Source of the DNA: Cerioporus squamosus
Lineage: Eukaryota; Basidiomycota; Agaricomycetes; Polyporales; Polyporaceae
Length of the DNA stretch: 64,000 nucleotides
Reading direction: 5' to 3'
Assembly (NCBI GenBank): GCA_022592435.1
Contig: JABYQS010000160.1
Span: 1 to 64,000, forward strand
The notes beneath the pieces are model-generated. The model saw only the letters and a list, made by a program, of their open reading frames with translations, was not told the origin of the DNA and ran no database searches. Position numbers and translations under genes: made by a program. Below, in pieces: positions 25,413-36,796 of the stretch (position 1 is the first letter of the stretch; every line of letters starts with the position of its first letter).

Positions 25413-25814
25413 ATGAGCTCTCCCCCGGTACGTAAATCAACCTTTCCCTTTCTTAGTTCGGATCTGACACGCTAGATCCAGGTCCAGTACACCACCGTGA
25501 CCAGCGGAAACAACTCTGACGGCGAACGGGAGGGTGCAAAGCCGAAGGTGCCTCGCAGGACGCCGATGGCCTGCCAATTCTGCAGGGGTGCGTGTGCGTT
25601 TCGCGACCCAGATCTCTTAACAGGATCTTATTCCTCGATCTGTCGGCAGGGCGCAAGCTTAAGTGCGATGGCCGTCAGACCTGCGCCAACTGCGACCGTC
25701 GGGGTCTCATGTGCTCCTACGTGCCCGTGTACGTGGCTGTTATCCCTCCTCTACTGCCGCCCTGCTGACAGCGGTCATTCCTGTAGCGCTGCTCAGAACC
25801 AGAACCAGAAGTAG
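25413..25814 (+). CDS. Very small Zn2Cys6 cluster protein
   Basis: Four exons (25413-25427, 25482-25587, 25650-25728, 25787-25814) join in frame to 75 residues. Residues 35-61 or so form a complete fungal binuclear zinc cluster, C-x2-C-x6-C-x5-C-x2-C-x6-C, with the basic loop RGRKLKC. The N-terminus is Ser/Thr-rich with a basic PKVPRRTP stretch just before the cluster; the C-terminus is a short QNQNQK tail. Zn2Cys6 proteins are usually transcription factors of 400-1,000 residues that bind DNA through this domain. Here there is no dimerisation coiled coil, middle homology region or activation domain. All introns have canonical ends and the cluster is split by one, which supports a real gene. 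It could act as a small DNA-binding competitor, but that is inference. Confidence 0.75.
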
Positions 25815-28636
25815 CGGCCTGTCCTCTTTGTCTCCTTTGCTTTGTGCCGAGCTTCTGGATGTGTTCTTGGGACTCTTGTCATCGTATCATCCTCGCTTTG
25901 TTTCGGTTAGGCTACCCTAATGCTTCGTGCGGTGTATTGTATGACTGACAGTCTATGTGACGCATAATTTATCTGGGAGACTTCCGTCCATCAGCGCACG
26001 TACTGGAAGGATGACGCAACATAGTGGACTGGCCTCGTACGCTTCATCCAAACCTCGTTGCAGGACACTGCGATCAGCACGGCGCGCCGCAAGTGCGAGC
26101 CTACTAGGCGGCTTCTATCTATACCGACAAATTTCGGCCTTCCAGTCCTTCGCAGCGACTGAGAACCTTGTCAGAACACGAAGCTCTGATGCCGGAATGC
26201 GTCTTCTGCCATATCCGGTTCATTCAGAACCAAGGAGGCTAACGGCGTCCAGATCTGCGAAGACGCCAGGCGTTGGCTGCACTGTCAATGCGATGACAGC
26301 CATCTCCGTTTCGAAGCTGCATCGTCCGACACGACTGCACTTCTCTTGGAAGTAGATGCTTCTTTCGCAAGCTGGACTTTGGGCGTGCATCACTCGAGTC
26401 TGCCAAGACGTTAGGGCAATAGCCTGTACGGTATGCCAAGTCCGTGACGGTATGTAGTTACATACCACAACGTGTTCATGCAGCGGGATCTCCGGAGAAC
26501 CGAAATGGTGTCATTATGTGCTTCTCACCGGTTGGACACCCACGCGCCTGCCTTGAGCGTCCCTGCAAATGTCGAGCGGAATAGCTCATAGGGCTTGAGG
26601 GTGACTGTCAGCAAGTCCCCGGCACTGTCACCCTTTTGATTGACACGAAGAGAGAGCATCTGGGAGGTCAAGAAGAAGACCGCTACAAGGGAATCATTGC
26701 TAGTATTAGTACACATGATGAGTGACAGAGAGAGTCCTACCGCCATCCTCACGTACTTGTCTCAAGCATTGTTGCGTTTGATGACGAGGCTGCATTTGCG
26801 TCGTCAGCAGCCGCGGCGGCACCCTAAGGTTCAGCGGCCTAGACATCCCGTGGACGTGGAGCGAGCCACAGTGCCGTACACGACGCATCCAGACGGTCTA
26901 TCAACGTACGAAATCTCGGGATCTATCAGCACTGAAAGCGTGCGCCAGCATTCCGTTATAGGCTACTCACTTTCCGACTTGTTCGCGGGCGTGTGCCGTA
27001 AAGGGTGGACGTCGTCGACTGTATGTCAGGGCCCCTGTCGTGGGATCGCAAGCCCACAGGGCGGGATGCCAGCAGGATGTCGGAAGACAGTCGGGAACAG
27101 AGTTTGTGGGAGGCCGATGTATGACATTCAGACATCGACGGGACCTGGAGATGCCAAACTGCCAAACCGCAGTGCCTAGCATCACGGACAACCTTGAAGG
27201 TTGCGTTGAGGACCGAACACCGAGGACCGTGGGCAGGGCCTAGTCTGCAACAGCGGGCGTATCAGCACGGTTGAGCTCCGTCGCCAAAGGGGGTTAGCCC
27301 CGCACGACAGTCAGGTTCTCTAGGGGGCTGCCTTCAAGCGCGACTTTCATCATCCTGGGCGTTCCTGCCCATCCCGGGACACCTCTCGCCGCCCACACAA
27401 CGCCGCATCGCAGACGCACCGTAACCTTGGCCTAATCGGTTCCCAAATATCCCCTTGCATCCTGTTCATACCGCAAGAGCCAAATATCGGGGTGGGGTAG
27501 GCAGACCGTCGCTATTACGAAAGAAGGCCAGCTCGGTGCGAAGCAGATCGCTCACACGCGACTATTAGATCATCATAGCGTGTAGTAACAGCAAGGCCGG
27601 CCACTCACCAGTGGCTCTTGCACTGACTGATCTGCTCCAAGATCTGGCTAAACGTTCTCGAGGTATGTCGCGAGGGCAGGTCGCTGGACAGCTCGTTCGA
27701 CAAGCCAGAATCTCCTGGGGCGGTCGCGTCAACGGACGCCGTCGATGTCGTACCTTCGGACCGCCGCTGGCCCGCGTACAACGCCAGCGACCAATGGCGT
27801 ACATCTGAACGCTGCGAACGTGGTGGTAAAACTCAATCGCTCGTTATCTTCGCGTACATGCGGAACACACACACCTCGCAATGGAGCCCTCTAGGCTCTG
27901 GCACCGTTGGCTTCCCGCCGGGAGCAGGCTGAATCTGGCAGCCTCCTGCTCAGGTTGCTGAGATGGGTCGTCGTATGCCAGCGTATGCCGAGGAAACGGC
28001 TGCTCTGCGTGTCTCGCCACGACTCTATGGCGGAACTTGAATGCCAGATCGGGAAGCACCCGACCTTCTCCCGTGCATTGCAGAGAAGGTGTGTCGAGTT
28101 GCGAGTCATGCGGCGTGCCTTCATGTCGTCGTCGCGGCACCTATGGGATGTTGAGCGACAGATCAACTGAGACTGCGGCGGATGGTGGGATCTGCGACGC
28201 GTTGATGATTCGCCCAAGGGGCCCAGCTTTCGTCATTACGTGTGCTTGAAGCTTCGTGGGGCTGGATTTTGTGGCGTCAAGCTTTCAAAAGCCGCGTTGG
28301 CGTTACTACATTTTACGATCTAGGTACTTGTCCGAGTACATGGAGGTTCCGTCTCTGCTCGCATGGGGGTAAGTCAGTAGGCTATACGCATGTGAGAGAG
28401 AAGTTGGAGACATCGTACAGCATTCGCGTTCATGGTATAAGGTATAGTCAAGCAGTTCCAGTCCAGCATGAGTCCGTAACAAAATATGGAGTTCCTAGGC
28501 GACTGTGTATATGGTCCGCTAGATGGTGGTACACATGAGCTCAAAGCAGCACGGCCAGCAAAATCCAGAGCATACATCGACGGGAAGATCGAACCGACCC
28601 AAAGTCTAGAATTGAGGGATCCTTGCAACGCGCACG
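25815..28636. other. Intergenic, no supported gene
   Basis: Only short frames without recognisable motifs or consistent splice signals are seen on either strand across 2.8 kb. The right end is the 3' flank of the minus-strand membrane protein gene that follows. Confidence 0.35.
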
Positions 28637-31600
28637 TCAGGCTTCCTCCGAGCCGTCAGGTTGCCCACTCCTCGCGGTGTGGTATGATGCGCCGGTGCTC
28701 CTGCTCCCGAAGTAGAACGGCCCGTTGAGGCTCGTCGCAGAGCTGGGCGTGAGCTGGCCCATCTCCCCTGGAGCCACCTCCCCACCCATCGCTGACAGCC
28801 CGTCCAAGGACACAGACAGCGACACCGCAGCGTCGAGCGAGTTGGCCCGACTGGCGCTGCGACTGTGGGGAGCATCGGTGTTGCTGAGGGTATTCGAGCG
28901 TGTGGACGGCCGCGAGAACCCTCCCGCCGCACTCATGCTCGCGAGGCTCATAACCTCATGTGACCCCAGCGACTCAATGGTCGGCATCCGGTGGATCGTC
29001 CGGCCCACGACGACGTGCGCGTCGTCCCGGTCTCGACTGGCCCCGGAGTACGTGGCGGGAAAGTCGTACTGGTCGCTCTGAGCGTACTCCACCGCTTCGT
29101 CCGTCTCGCGTGTCACCTGCTCAACGAGCGCGCGGAAGTGCGCCGCGAAGCTGTTCAGTTCCGAATCCGGCACGGGATCCCACGAGCTGCCCGCACCGCG
29201 GCCCTCTCGGTCTTGCGGCGGGGGACTGGCGAGAGAGACGGAGGCGTATCCACCGAGTGTGCGGTTGAGGGCTCTCCCGAAGCGGTCCTCGCCACTCTCG
29301 GCGGTGTCTTCCTCTGACGAAGACGGCGATTGCGAGCGCATGGTGGGCTCTTGGTGTGAGGCGGCTGACTTGAGCCCCTGCGCGGATACAGCGCGGCGAA
29401 CCACCTTTGACCCGGACGGCGAGACGTCTCCCGCCACTATTCGCGACCGGGAGCTGCGAAGCGTATGCGTCTCGCCGTCGCTGGCGTTCCCGGACCGCTC
29501 TCGACGGGGGGATGTATGGCTGTCGGCACCGGACGAGACGGGCAGTGTGGAACTCGACACCGTCTCCATTGGCCGGAAGCTGCGCGATGATGCCATGGTC
29601 CCTGTCGACGGCGACGGGAACGAGGCAGCGGAGTGGCGAAAGATCGCAGACGCGTGTCTTCGGCGCGAAGGTCGTCGTGTGACCGTGTACTTGTAGGAGA
29701 CAGCATGGTATGCGATCTGCGAGAGAGGAAATTCAGCCGCTGTACTCAGCTAGCCGGCGAACGTCTCACTTACCAGGAAGGCAGCGGTAAGGATCAGCCT
29801 CACCGAAGACCCTGCAACCCAGTATCCCCAGGCAGGGGAATGGCCACACTCGCCCCCGAGCCCTGACCAGACCACGTCGATGTCCCAACGACACCTTCCA
29901 CGTAGGCTATTGGATGCATCTCCCGTGTTTCTCCATAGAAAGACGAGGACGAAGTTGACCACAGCCGGGCCGAGTACGCATAGCGATGAAGAATAATGTA
30001 GGAAGCTCTGCAAAAGAACGTGTTTCGATCGTGGTCTGTAGTACCACCCGAGGTGCGGGGCCGTTGCGGAGATGATGACGGAGACTGCATTGCACGCGAT
30101 GCACAGCGCAGTGCAGGAGCCGAGCACGAGTGCGATGACCTGTCGTTCGCGGTAGGGGTGTAGCCATGCGCCCAAGTAGTAACGAATTGTGTTGTAGATT
30201 GCCCATCCACCTGTGTATGAACGCCGTGGTCAGTACGGAAGTTACCGGGAACTGATAGTACCGTCATCATGATGACACAAAGGGGAACAGTAAAGCAAGA
30301 TGAGGACACGGAGATGTGCTTGTTCGGCACGGCGTCTCACAGGAAGGTACAACACCAGCACGTGTACAGCGGCGAAAGGGGGGCCAATGCATTCGCCACG
30401 CGACAGTATGAACAGCACTTGCGCCGGGGCGTACTTCACGGACGGGTATTAAGCGATTTGGTCAGGCCCATACAGCGATGTTGCCCGTCCCCGATCAGTA
30501 CGCATGCATGGTACTTTCCAAGCAGCAGCCCCTGCGTCATGGGGAAAGCGTTCCGCAACACAACACCTCAATCAGGAAATTGAGGGCTTATTCCTGATGT
30601 TATCAGCGACACCTTGCCAGCATGCGAGCGGCGGATCGACATTGGTTGAGAACCATCCAAGAGGGTGGTTAACTGAGTAACCATATGTCTCTATCAGTCT
30701 TAGATGGGATAAACGAAGCGCCCACAACGCCCACTTGGTACTGACTTCTGCTCAAAGAGGCAAAATGATCGCGAATCTGAGTTCCTTCAGACCACTTCCG
30801 ATCTCGATCCCCGTGTTCACAAGCAGTGCGCCCAAGAACAAGAGGACGGCGAAGCCGGTCTGTGAGCGCGTGCCGAAGCGTGCTTGGCGGCGTGAGTGCA
30901 AGAGAGCGCAGGCAGGACCAAGTCGCCGAGACACGGATTGCATACTTATGGCTAGCGCGAAGCCCGTTCCATGAACGACAGACGACGCAGGGTAGGTGGT
31001 CCTTACTTGGCCATTCCTCTTTGTTTGGTGCCGCCGTCATCTGGCGCTCACGTTGGACGTCTCGCATCGAGACTTGGATATTCTGCAGGCCAGCACGCGA
31101 ACCCATTTTTCGGAAAGACACCAAGGCGGTGGCTACAGAAGATGTCACGGCAGGCATCGCGGTGTTTCGGACGGAGAAATAGGCATGACAATGGCGAAAA
31201 GTCGCCGCGCGAGATTACCGTCCAGCCAGCATGTTTCAGTCAGCATGCTAACCCTTTGGCTCATTACGATCTGAATGAGTCAAAGGTATCCTCGTGCGGC
31301 GTATGTGGCACCTTTTGCTGGTCCAAACCGCGGAATGCCTGCCGTGTGTAGCCGTGGCTTGACGATGTTCAACTGTAGCATCGCCGGGGCTTACGATCCG
31401 GCAAACCCGACAACCGCAGCCCATTCACTGCACATAGTCTGGACGATGTTCGGCCAAATAGGTAGTAGCCGTGAGACCGCCTGCTTGTAAACACTTGCAG
31501 TGAGGGGGACAAGCAGGCGGGCGCGGTGCCGAGGGGGAAAGAGCAGTCAAGAAGCACAGCTAGCGCTGCCACCACTGGCGCACGCATCGAACGTCGCGAT

Positions 31601-32365
31601 CGAGCGAAGCAATCATGCGCCTCGCACTGGCGATGTCTGAACCAAGCTACGCCGCCGGCGACTTGACACGGAGGTAACGGTGACGAAAAGCCCGGAATAA
31701 CCCAGCGCTGTCCATAACGCCTCCTACTGGACTCACGACTACGTCACGAAGACACAGACACGCGCCAGGCGCAAGTGCACCGCGGCGCGCGTCCGTGCGT
31801 GTTTGGGTTTGTTCGCCGACGCGCAGCTCATCGCATTCCCAGAACAACGAGAATGAACGGAACGAACGCGGACGTGGGGGATCGCGGGGTATGTTTGTGA
31901 CGGAACCGAGCGCACAGCACATAGGGGTTGACAGAACTCACCAATAATGACGAACAGAGCCCTCTGCGCCCACCGCAGTCTCTGCAACCTCCTCCTCACC
32001 ATCCGCTCATACTGCGTCCTCCTCTCCCTCGCGGTGACGGGGTCCCCCTGCAGCGTCAGGCCCGAGCCGCGTGCCGGAGGGGGGCTGCTGGGGTGTGTTG
32101 GCTGTCGCGCGAGCAGATCCAGGTATACGGAGGACTCCGAGCTCCCGGGGTGTATGAGGGGCTCGGTGGGGTGCGAGTGCTCGGAGGTGGACGTCTGGAG
32201 GGTGACGGAGGACACGGAGGACAGCTGGCGGTCGTGTGTGGTGCGGCGGTTGGGTGCGCGATGTTGCGTCGGATGTGGCCCAAAGTGTGGATGCGGGTGC
32301 GCAAGCGAGGGCGGGGACGCCGGCTCTGTTGCGATGATAGCATTGTGTAGGAACACTGCGGCCAT
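28637..32365 (-). CDS. Uncharacterised fungal multi-pass membrane protein with long intron
   Basis: Three minus-strand exons (32365-31942, 30210-29774, 29716-28637) sum to exactly 647 codons. Exon 1 encodes a Ser/Pro/His-rich cytoplasmic region ending in RRTQYERMVRRRLQRLRWAQ and the start of a helix (RALFVIIG). Exon 2 continues with GWAIYNTIRYYLGAW and about three more helices, including IALVLGSCTALCIACNAVSV, APHLGWYYRPRSKHVLLQSF and RGRCRWDIDVVWSGLGG. Exon 3 starts with IAYHAVSYKYTVTRRPSRRR and ends in a long Ser-rich cytoplasmic tail. From memory this resembles a conserved agaricomycete family of unknown function in which the exon 1 and exon 2 parts are contiguous. The intron between them is 1,731 nt, against about 57 nt for the next one. 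Phase matches across it. Confidence 0.72.
30211..31941 (-). other. 1.73-kb intron, possibly with an insertion
   Basis: The donor (GTGAGT) and acceptor (ACACAG) are canonical and in phase. The interior has minus-strand hydrophobic frames (for example QVLFILSRGECIGPPFAAVH near 30390-30430 and GFAVLLFLGALLVNTG near 30820-30870), which might be extra or alternative exons, or a remnant of an inserted sequence. I found no terminal repeats, poly(A) or transposase motif in it. Confidence 0.45.
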
Positions 32366-33653
32366 TCGGCCGACTTGTCGCGCTGTGCCGCCAGAGTCTG
32401 AGGGGCGCAGGGATGGAGGTCAAGCAGGAGCACTGAGCAGCGCAGATCAGGGTGGAACGGGGGACGAGGGAGTCCGACAGCGCGCACCGACCGACCGCTA
32501 ACGCCGCAAAGGGAAGGAAAGCCTGCGAAAGCCAAATCGTCAGCTGTGGATACCCGAGCTCCGAGGTGGCCACAGAATGCAGAGGACGAACCGGACACGG
32601 TACATACACCGCAGTATATGTATGAGCAGGAGAGCACTGCCTGGGTGGCCGGACGACAGAGTCCTACTCAGCGTTGATGGACTCGACGCCGCTCGAGGGC
32701 CACCCATAGCGGACGTCCGTATCGACCTTCCCAAATTCGGCCTGATGGCGGCGTGGCAGGGCGTGGCCGAGGCACCCACGAGAGCTTTTTGGGAAACGCC
32801 TCAGCCCCAGGATACTGCGGGATCATGCCGGGAAAATGCAAGGACACGCAGGGCGATGAGCAGGACGAGGGAGACTGAGACTAGCAGCGTTCGGGACGAA
32901 ACGCGATGCTATGTATTTAGACTGGCTCCTCGAGATCGCATCCGAGGCCAACTATGTATAAGTACAACAGCTCGCGAGGCTCCGAGATCTATCCTACTAT
33001 AGTGTTCACCAGCCTCGGATTCATCGACGAGGTCTACTTCGTCCACGAGCTCCAACTTCCTAGATGTTCAACGGCAAGGGGACAAACAGCAGTGCGCCGT
33101 TGGTGCGCCGCGAAGTTCGGGGGCACCTCGTACGAAATATAAACTCCTTCCAACAAAGATATGTTCCCGATCCCGATCTCTCCCCCCTTCCGACGGCGGC
33201 GGCGTTGGGATCACATCTGCCAGTACTGACTTGTAAGCGATGGCACTCGGATGGCACAGACAACCCACATCGCACCGAGATTCGAACGAACAGCTCGACA
33301 TCCGAACACGATGAGCCTCCAGCCGTCAGACTGATCGTCAACGCTGACAGAGTCGACATCTCGTACAAGTAACCCTATTTACATCCTGAGTAATCCAGAG
33401 CTAGTAGAGCGTCGACGAAACAATCGATGGGCAACCTAACGTAGATGGTTGGTAGATATTAGATGATGATGTTTGCACCACAATGACAGAGTCAGCAGAT
33501 ATCGTGCAGCAGACTGATAGTGATATATACGTAGCACAGATGGATGATGGATGGAGGCGCCAAACAGGAACCCAGGAGAAACAGCAGAACGTTCAGCATG
33601 CTGCTGTTGCCGATGTCATATCCAAAGTCCCGTCGCCGCTGTCTTGGGTGCCG
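32366..33653. other. Intergenic between two minus-strand membrane-protein genes
   Basis: The left end must hold the promoter of the 646-residue membrane protein gene. A 102-codon plus-strand frame at 33064-33372 has no recognisable motif and no splice context, so it was not called. Nothing else is seen. Confidence 0.35.
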
Positions 33654-35510
33654 TCACGAGAGCGCACGCCAAAGGCCCAGGCCCGTGAAGAACACCCCGA
33701 GCCCGACAAGCAGCCCGACATACGCGGCGGTGTGCACGCCCACCTTGGGCAGGATCGGCGGCGAGTGCAGCAGCGACAGAAACAGGTGCGCGAGGCACAC
33801 GAGCGGAAACATCACCGCCAGGGGGTGATTGCTGTAGATCGGCGGCAGTGGCGCATCGGGCGGCGACGGGGGAAACGAGAGCGGGGAGAGCAGGAACGCC
33901 CATGCGAGAATGAGCGTGAACCCGAGCGAGAAGAGGAACGAGTCGATGCGCAGGAGGCACGGCACAAACACCGGGATGTACTGCGGGCGAAGTCAGCCTC
34001 GGATCGGACGCGGTGGACGACACCAGGAAGAGACATACGATGACAGGAAGGCCGTACACCTCCTCCAGCTCCTCGCGCTCCTGCAGGTGGATGAGCTGCT
34101 CCACATCCTGGTCGACCGCAAGCCTGATCGCCTCCTCCACGCTGACCGGCTCCTTTCTCCTCCTCCCACTCCCGCCGCCATTCGTCGACGCAGCCACGTT
34201 CGCGTTCGGCTCGGCCTGTTCGCTGCGCGGGCTCAGCGGCATGTACTCCCTGCTCCCGTTCCCGCTCTCCGACGCACTCCCCGTGCCCCACTGCTTCGAC
34301 TGCGCGAGGATCTCCCGCACGCGCTCCACGGGCACCATCACGTTGCGGTACAGCGCGAGCTGCTCGTACCCCTGCGCGATGCTCGTTGCGGCCTCCGCGA
34401 GCCCCCACCCGAGCGCGAGCCACCATACGGTGCGGAACGCGCCGTCGCGCCAGGTCGGCCGCGGGTACGCCATCTCGTGCCGCACACGCAGGGTCGCGAG
34501 CGCGGCGAGGCGGAGGAGCTGCGAGAGGAGCACGTAGAGCGCGTTGAAGAGGACGGTGTCGAGGATGCGTGGACAGACCGTGGAGGCGAGATTGTATAAA
34601 GGTACGCGGAGGAGGTGCGTTAGGCACCAGAATGAGGCGGATAGGAGGAGTTCGGGGAGTGGCGAGGGGAAGGAGCGGGAGAGCGTCGGTTTTTCAGGGG
34701 GAGGGATAGGCCATACGAGTCTTGGGAGGTTGGCGAGAAAGAGGAAGACCACTATGGTCGTCAGAGGAACGAGTCCGTAGAGCGCGACTGCCCTCCTGTA
34801 CGAACCTAGCGCATCGAAGTCAGTACGTTGTGGTGCGCAGCGCATGCCCAGATACCCGTGAAGCTACGGTGCCTGCCTGACCCAAGAGTCCAGTGCGGCC
34901 ACTAAAGGACCTCCAGGCGACCTATAACACTCAATATAGAATGCACTCGACGAGCGGAGTCAGCCTGAGTTCTCCACGGAGGTGTTCCCCATGGCCCTGA
35001 CTTTCTGGACCACTAGCCTCACCAGCCCAAGAGCTACGAAAGCTACTCACCGCTATAGAACCCCTGTTGGGCCAAGTCCCATTCCTGTGCCTCAAGCTCC
35101 TCCTCCTCCTCGTCGAGAGCAGTTTCCTCCGGGACACGGTCAAGCAAGCTATCCCTCCTGTACCTCTCCGGACTTGCGCGCAAGTTCGACGGACCCTCCG
35201 GTAATATCGTCCCATACCCATGTCCCTGCGTAGCACTGTAGCTGTGTCCTGAGGACTGTCTCGAAGTTGATGGGACGGGGACCTGAGCGTCAATAGCGAG
35301 GAGCGGTCTCCTTGCCATCTCCTCTTCGCTAGGAACAGCAGTATCACTATGTCTCGACTCTTGGGGCGACGGTCTTGAACTAGAGGGCCTAGGAGGGATG
35401 ATCGTGCCGTCCGAGCTGTCTGAGCGCGAGCGGTGGTGGTGTTGGTGGAGGTAGTTGCGGACGATGGGGGTGGCCGCCGCCGCGGTCGCTATTACTCTCC
35501 CGAAGCCCAT
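33654..35510 (-). CDS. Uncharacterised multi-pass membrane protein
   Basis: Three minus-strand exons (35510-35051, 34805-34039, 33980-33654) sum to 518 codons. The N-terminal 150 residues are Ser/Pro/His/acidic and look cytosolic. Then follow helices near GLVPLTTIVVFLFLANLP, LPELLLSASFWCLTHLLRV, VLFNALYVLLSQLLRLAAL and TVWWLALGWGLAEAATSI, an acidic loop with VEEAIRLAVDQDVEQLIHLQ and EREELEEVYGLPVI, and three more helices (DSFLFSLGFTLILAWAFLL, HPLAVMFPLVCLAHLFLSLL, AAYVGLLVGLGVFFTGLGLW). Seven or so transmembrane segments suggest an organelle-membrane protein. I do not recognise a named family. ATG 35510 was chosen because it opens MGFGRVIATAAAAT; an upstream in-frame start is possible. Intron 1 is 245 nt, intron 2 is 58 nt. 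Confidence 0.75.
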
Positions 35511-36796
35511 GCTGGTCCGTGGTCCGTGGATTTGTATGTACGCTGGCAGCGCAGCGCAGTCAAGTGCGTGATGAAAGGCTAACAAGCAGTCATGGGTCTG
35601 GGTGGTGGTGGGAATCAGTGAGGTGGTGGTAGTTGGCGAAGACGCGACTCGCGACGCCCAGAATCAGGTGTCCGTGTCTAGCGTCATCGCCGGGCAACTT
35701 CCCGCACGCACGTTCGGACGAACCTCGCAGCGGTAACAAAACTCCTATAGTACATAACAGTAGTACTAGTAAGTACGTTCTGCAATCTACGCAAGCGCGA
35801 CGCCAAGCACGCTTTACTCGGACGCTGAACAGACAGGGAAGGGAGCAGACGGCAGAAAATGTGTATATTGCGAGGGATTGCGTCTACAAGGTGCAATGAT
35901 TCTACACAGGGATCTGCTACGCCGGCGGGGCCAAGACGAAGCGGCCATATACATGCGTCGCCGGAGCTGTCAAGATGTGCAGACATGAGAACAACGATGA
36001 TCCTGGAAGAAGGAACGAAATCAGTCAGATGCCCTCCGGGACGGTCAAGAAGACAGAAGTCGCAGGTCAGCTTCTCGATGCGTTTCAGCAAGCACCCGAG
36101 CCCATCTCCACTTTGTACACTGGGAGACTTTGGTGTAGGCCGGGGGCATTCGTGTCCGCCCATCGAATGAAATTTCATCCGCGGAGGCGTAGGATGGAAG
36201 GGTACTCACCAGTAACGTATATCCGACGGGCGGCGAGGAACTCCAGCAAAACAACCTGAGGAGACTGGTCAGCATGCGAGTTCGAGGCGTGCGCAAGCAG
36301 ATAAAGGTCAGCCAAGGCTGAAACTAGATAGACTTGTTGTCCACATGTGGTTTCGGTGGGTTTGTATGGTATGAAGTGTTGTATCATCACCGAAGTGATT
36401 AGAGGAAATTCAACTCACCACGACTGACAACACCTTCAACTTCCAACGCCTCGCCTCGTTGGCAGGGGCTGCAGGTGAAGCTGTCGACGACGAGCACGAA
36501 GGACAGGAAAACTTCCACGCCGCGCGCGTCGAGGTCAATGACGGATTCGATCTCCGATTGTGCTCCGCGCCAAACGCGACGCGCATGTGGCTGAATCGAT
36601 GACCGCGTCGCGCGCGAAAGATTCTCGCGTCTTCTCGCGCCTTCGCGCGCCGTCCTCCCCATCCATCCTCGTATAATTTGCTCGCGCACTCGACGACCTA
36701 CATCTTTTCTGCCCTTTCGACTCCATCTGTAGCCATATCCTCTATTGCTGTATCTCTAGCTCTATTCCTCTCTCACCACACACAAGTTTTGAAGCC
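35511..36796. other. Divergent promoter region between membrane protein and Fes1
   Basis: The two flanking genes are transcribed away from each other. Minus-strand segments around 36400-36590 and 36192-36247 could join through canonical splice sites into a hydrophobic stretch (WKLKVLSVVV then VVLLEFLAARRIYVT), which hints at a small membrane protein gene, but no start could be fixed, so it is not called. A TA-rich stretch (CTCGTATAATTTGC) lies near 36670, about 130 bp before the Fes1 start. Confidence 0.35.

Noticed and set aside
33064..33372. 102-codon plus-strand frame as a small gene
   Set aside because: No recognisable motif, no splice context, and an equally long frame on the opposite strand.
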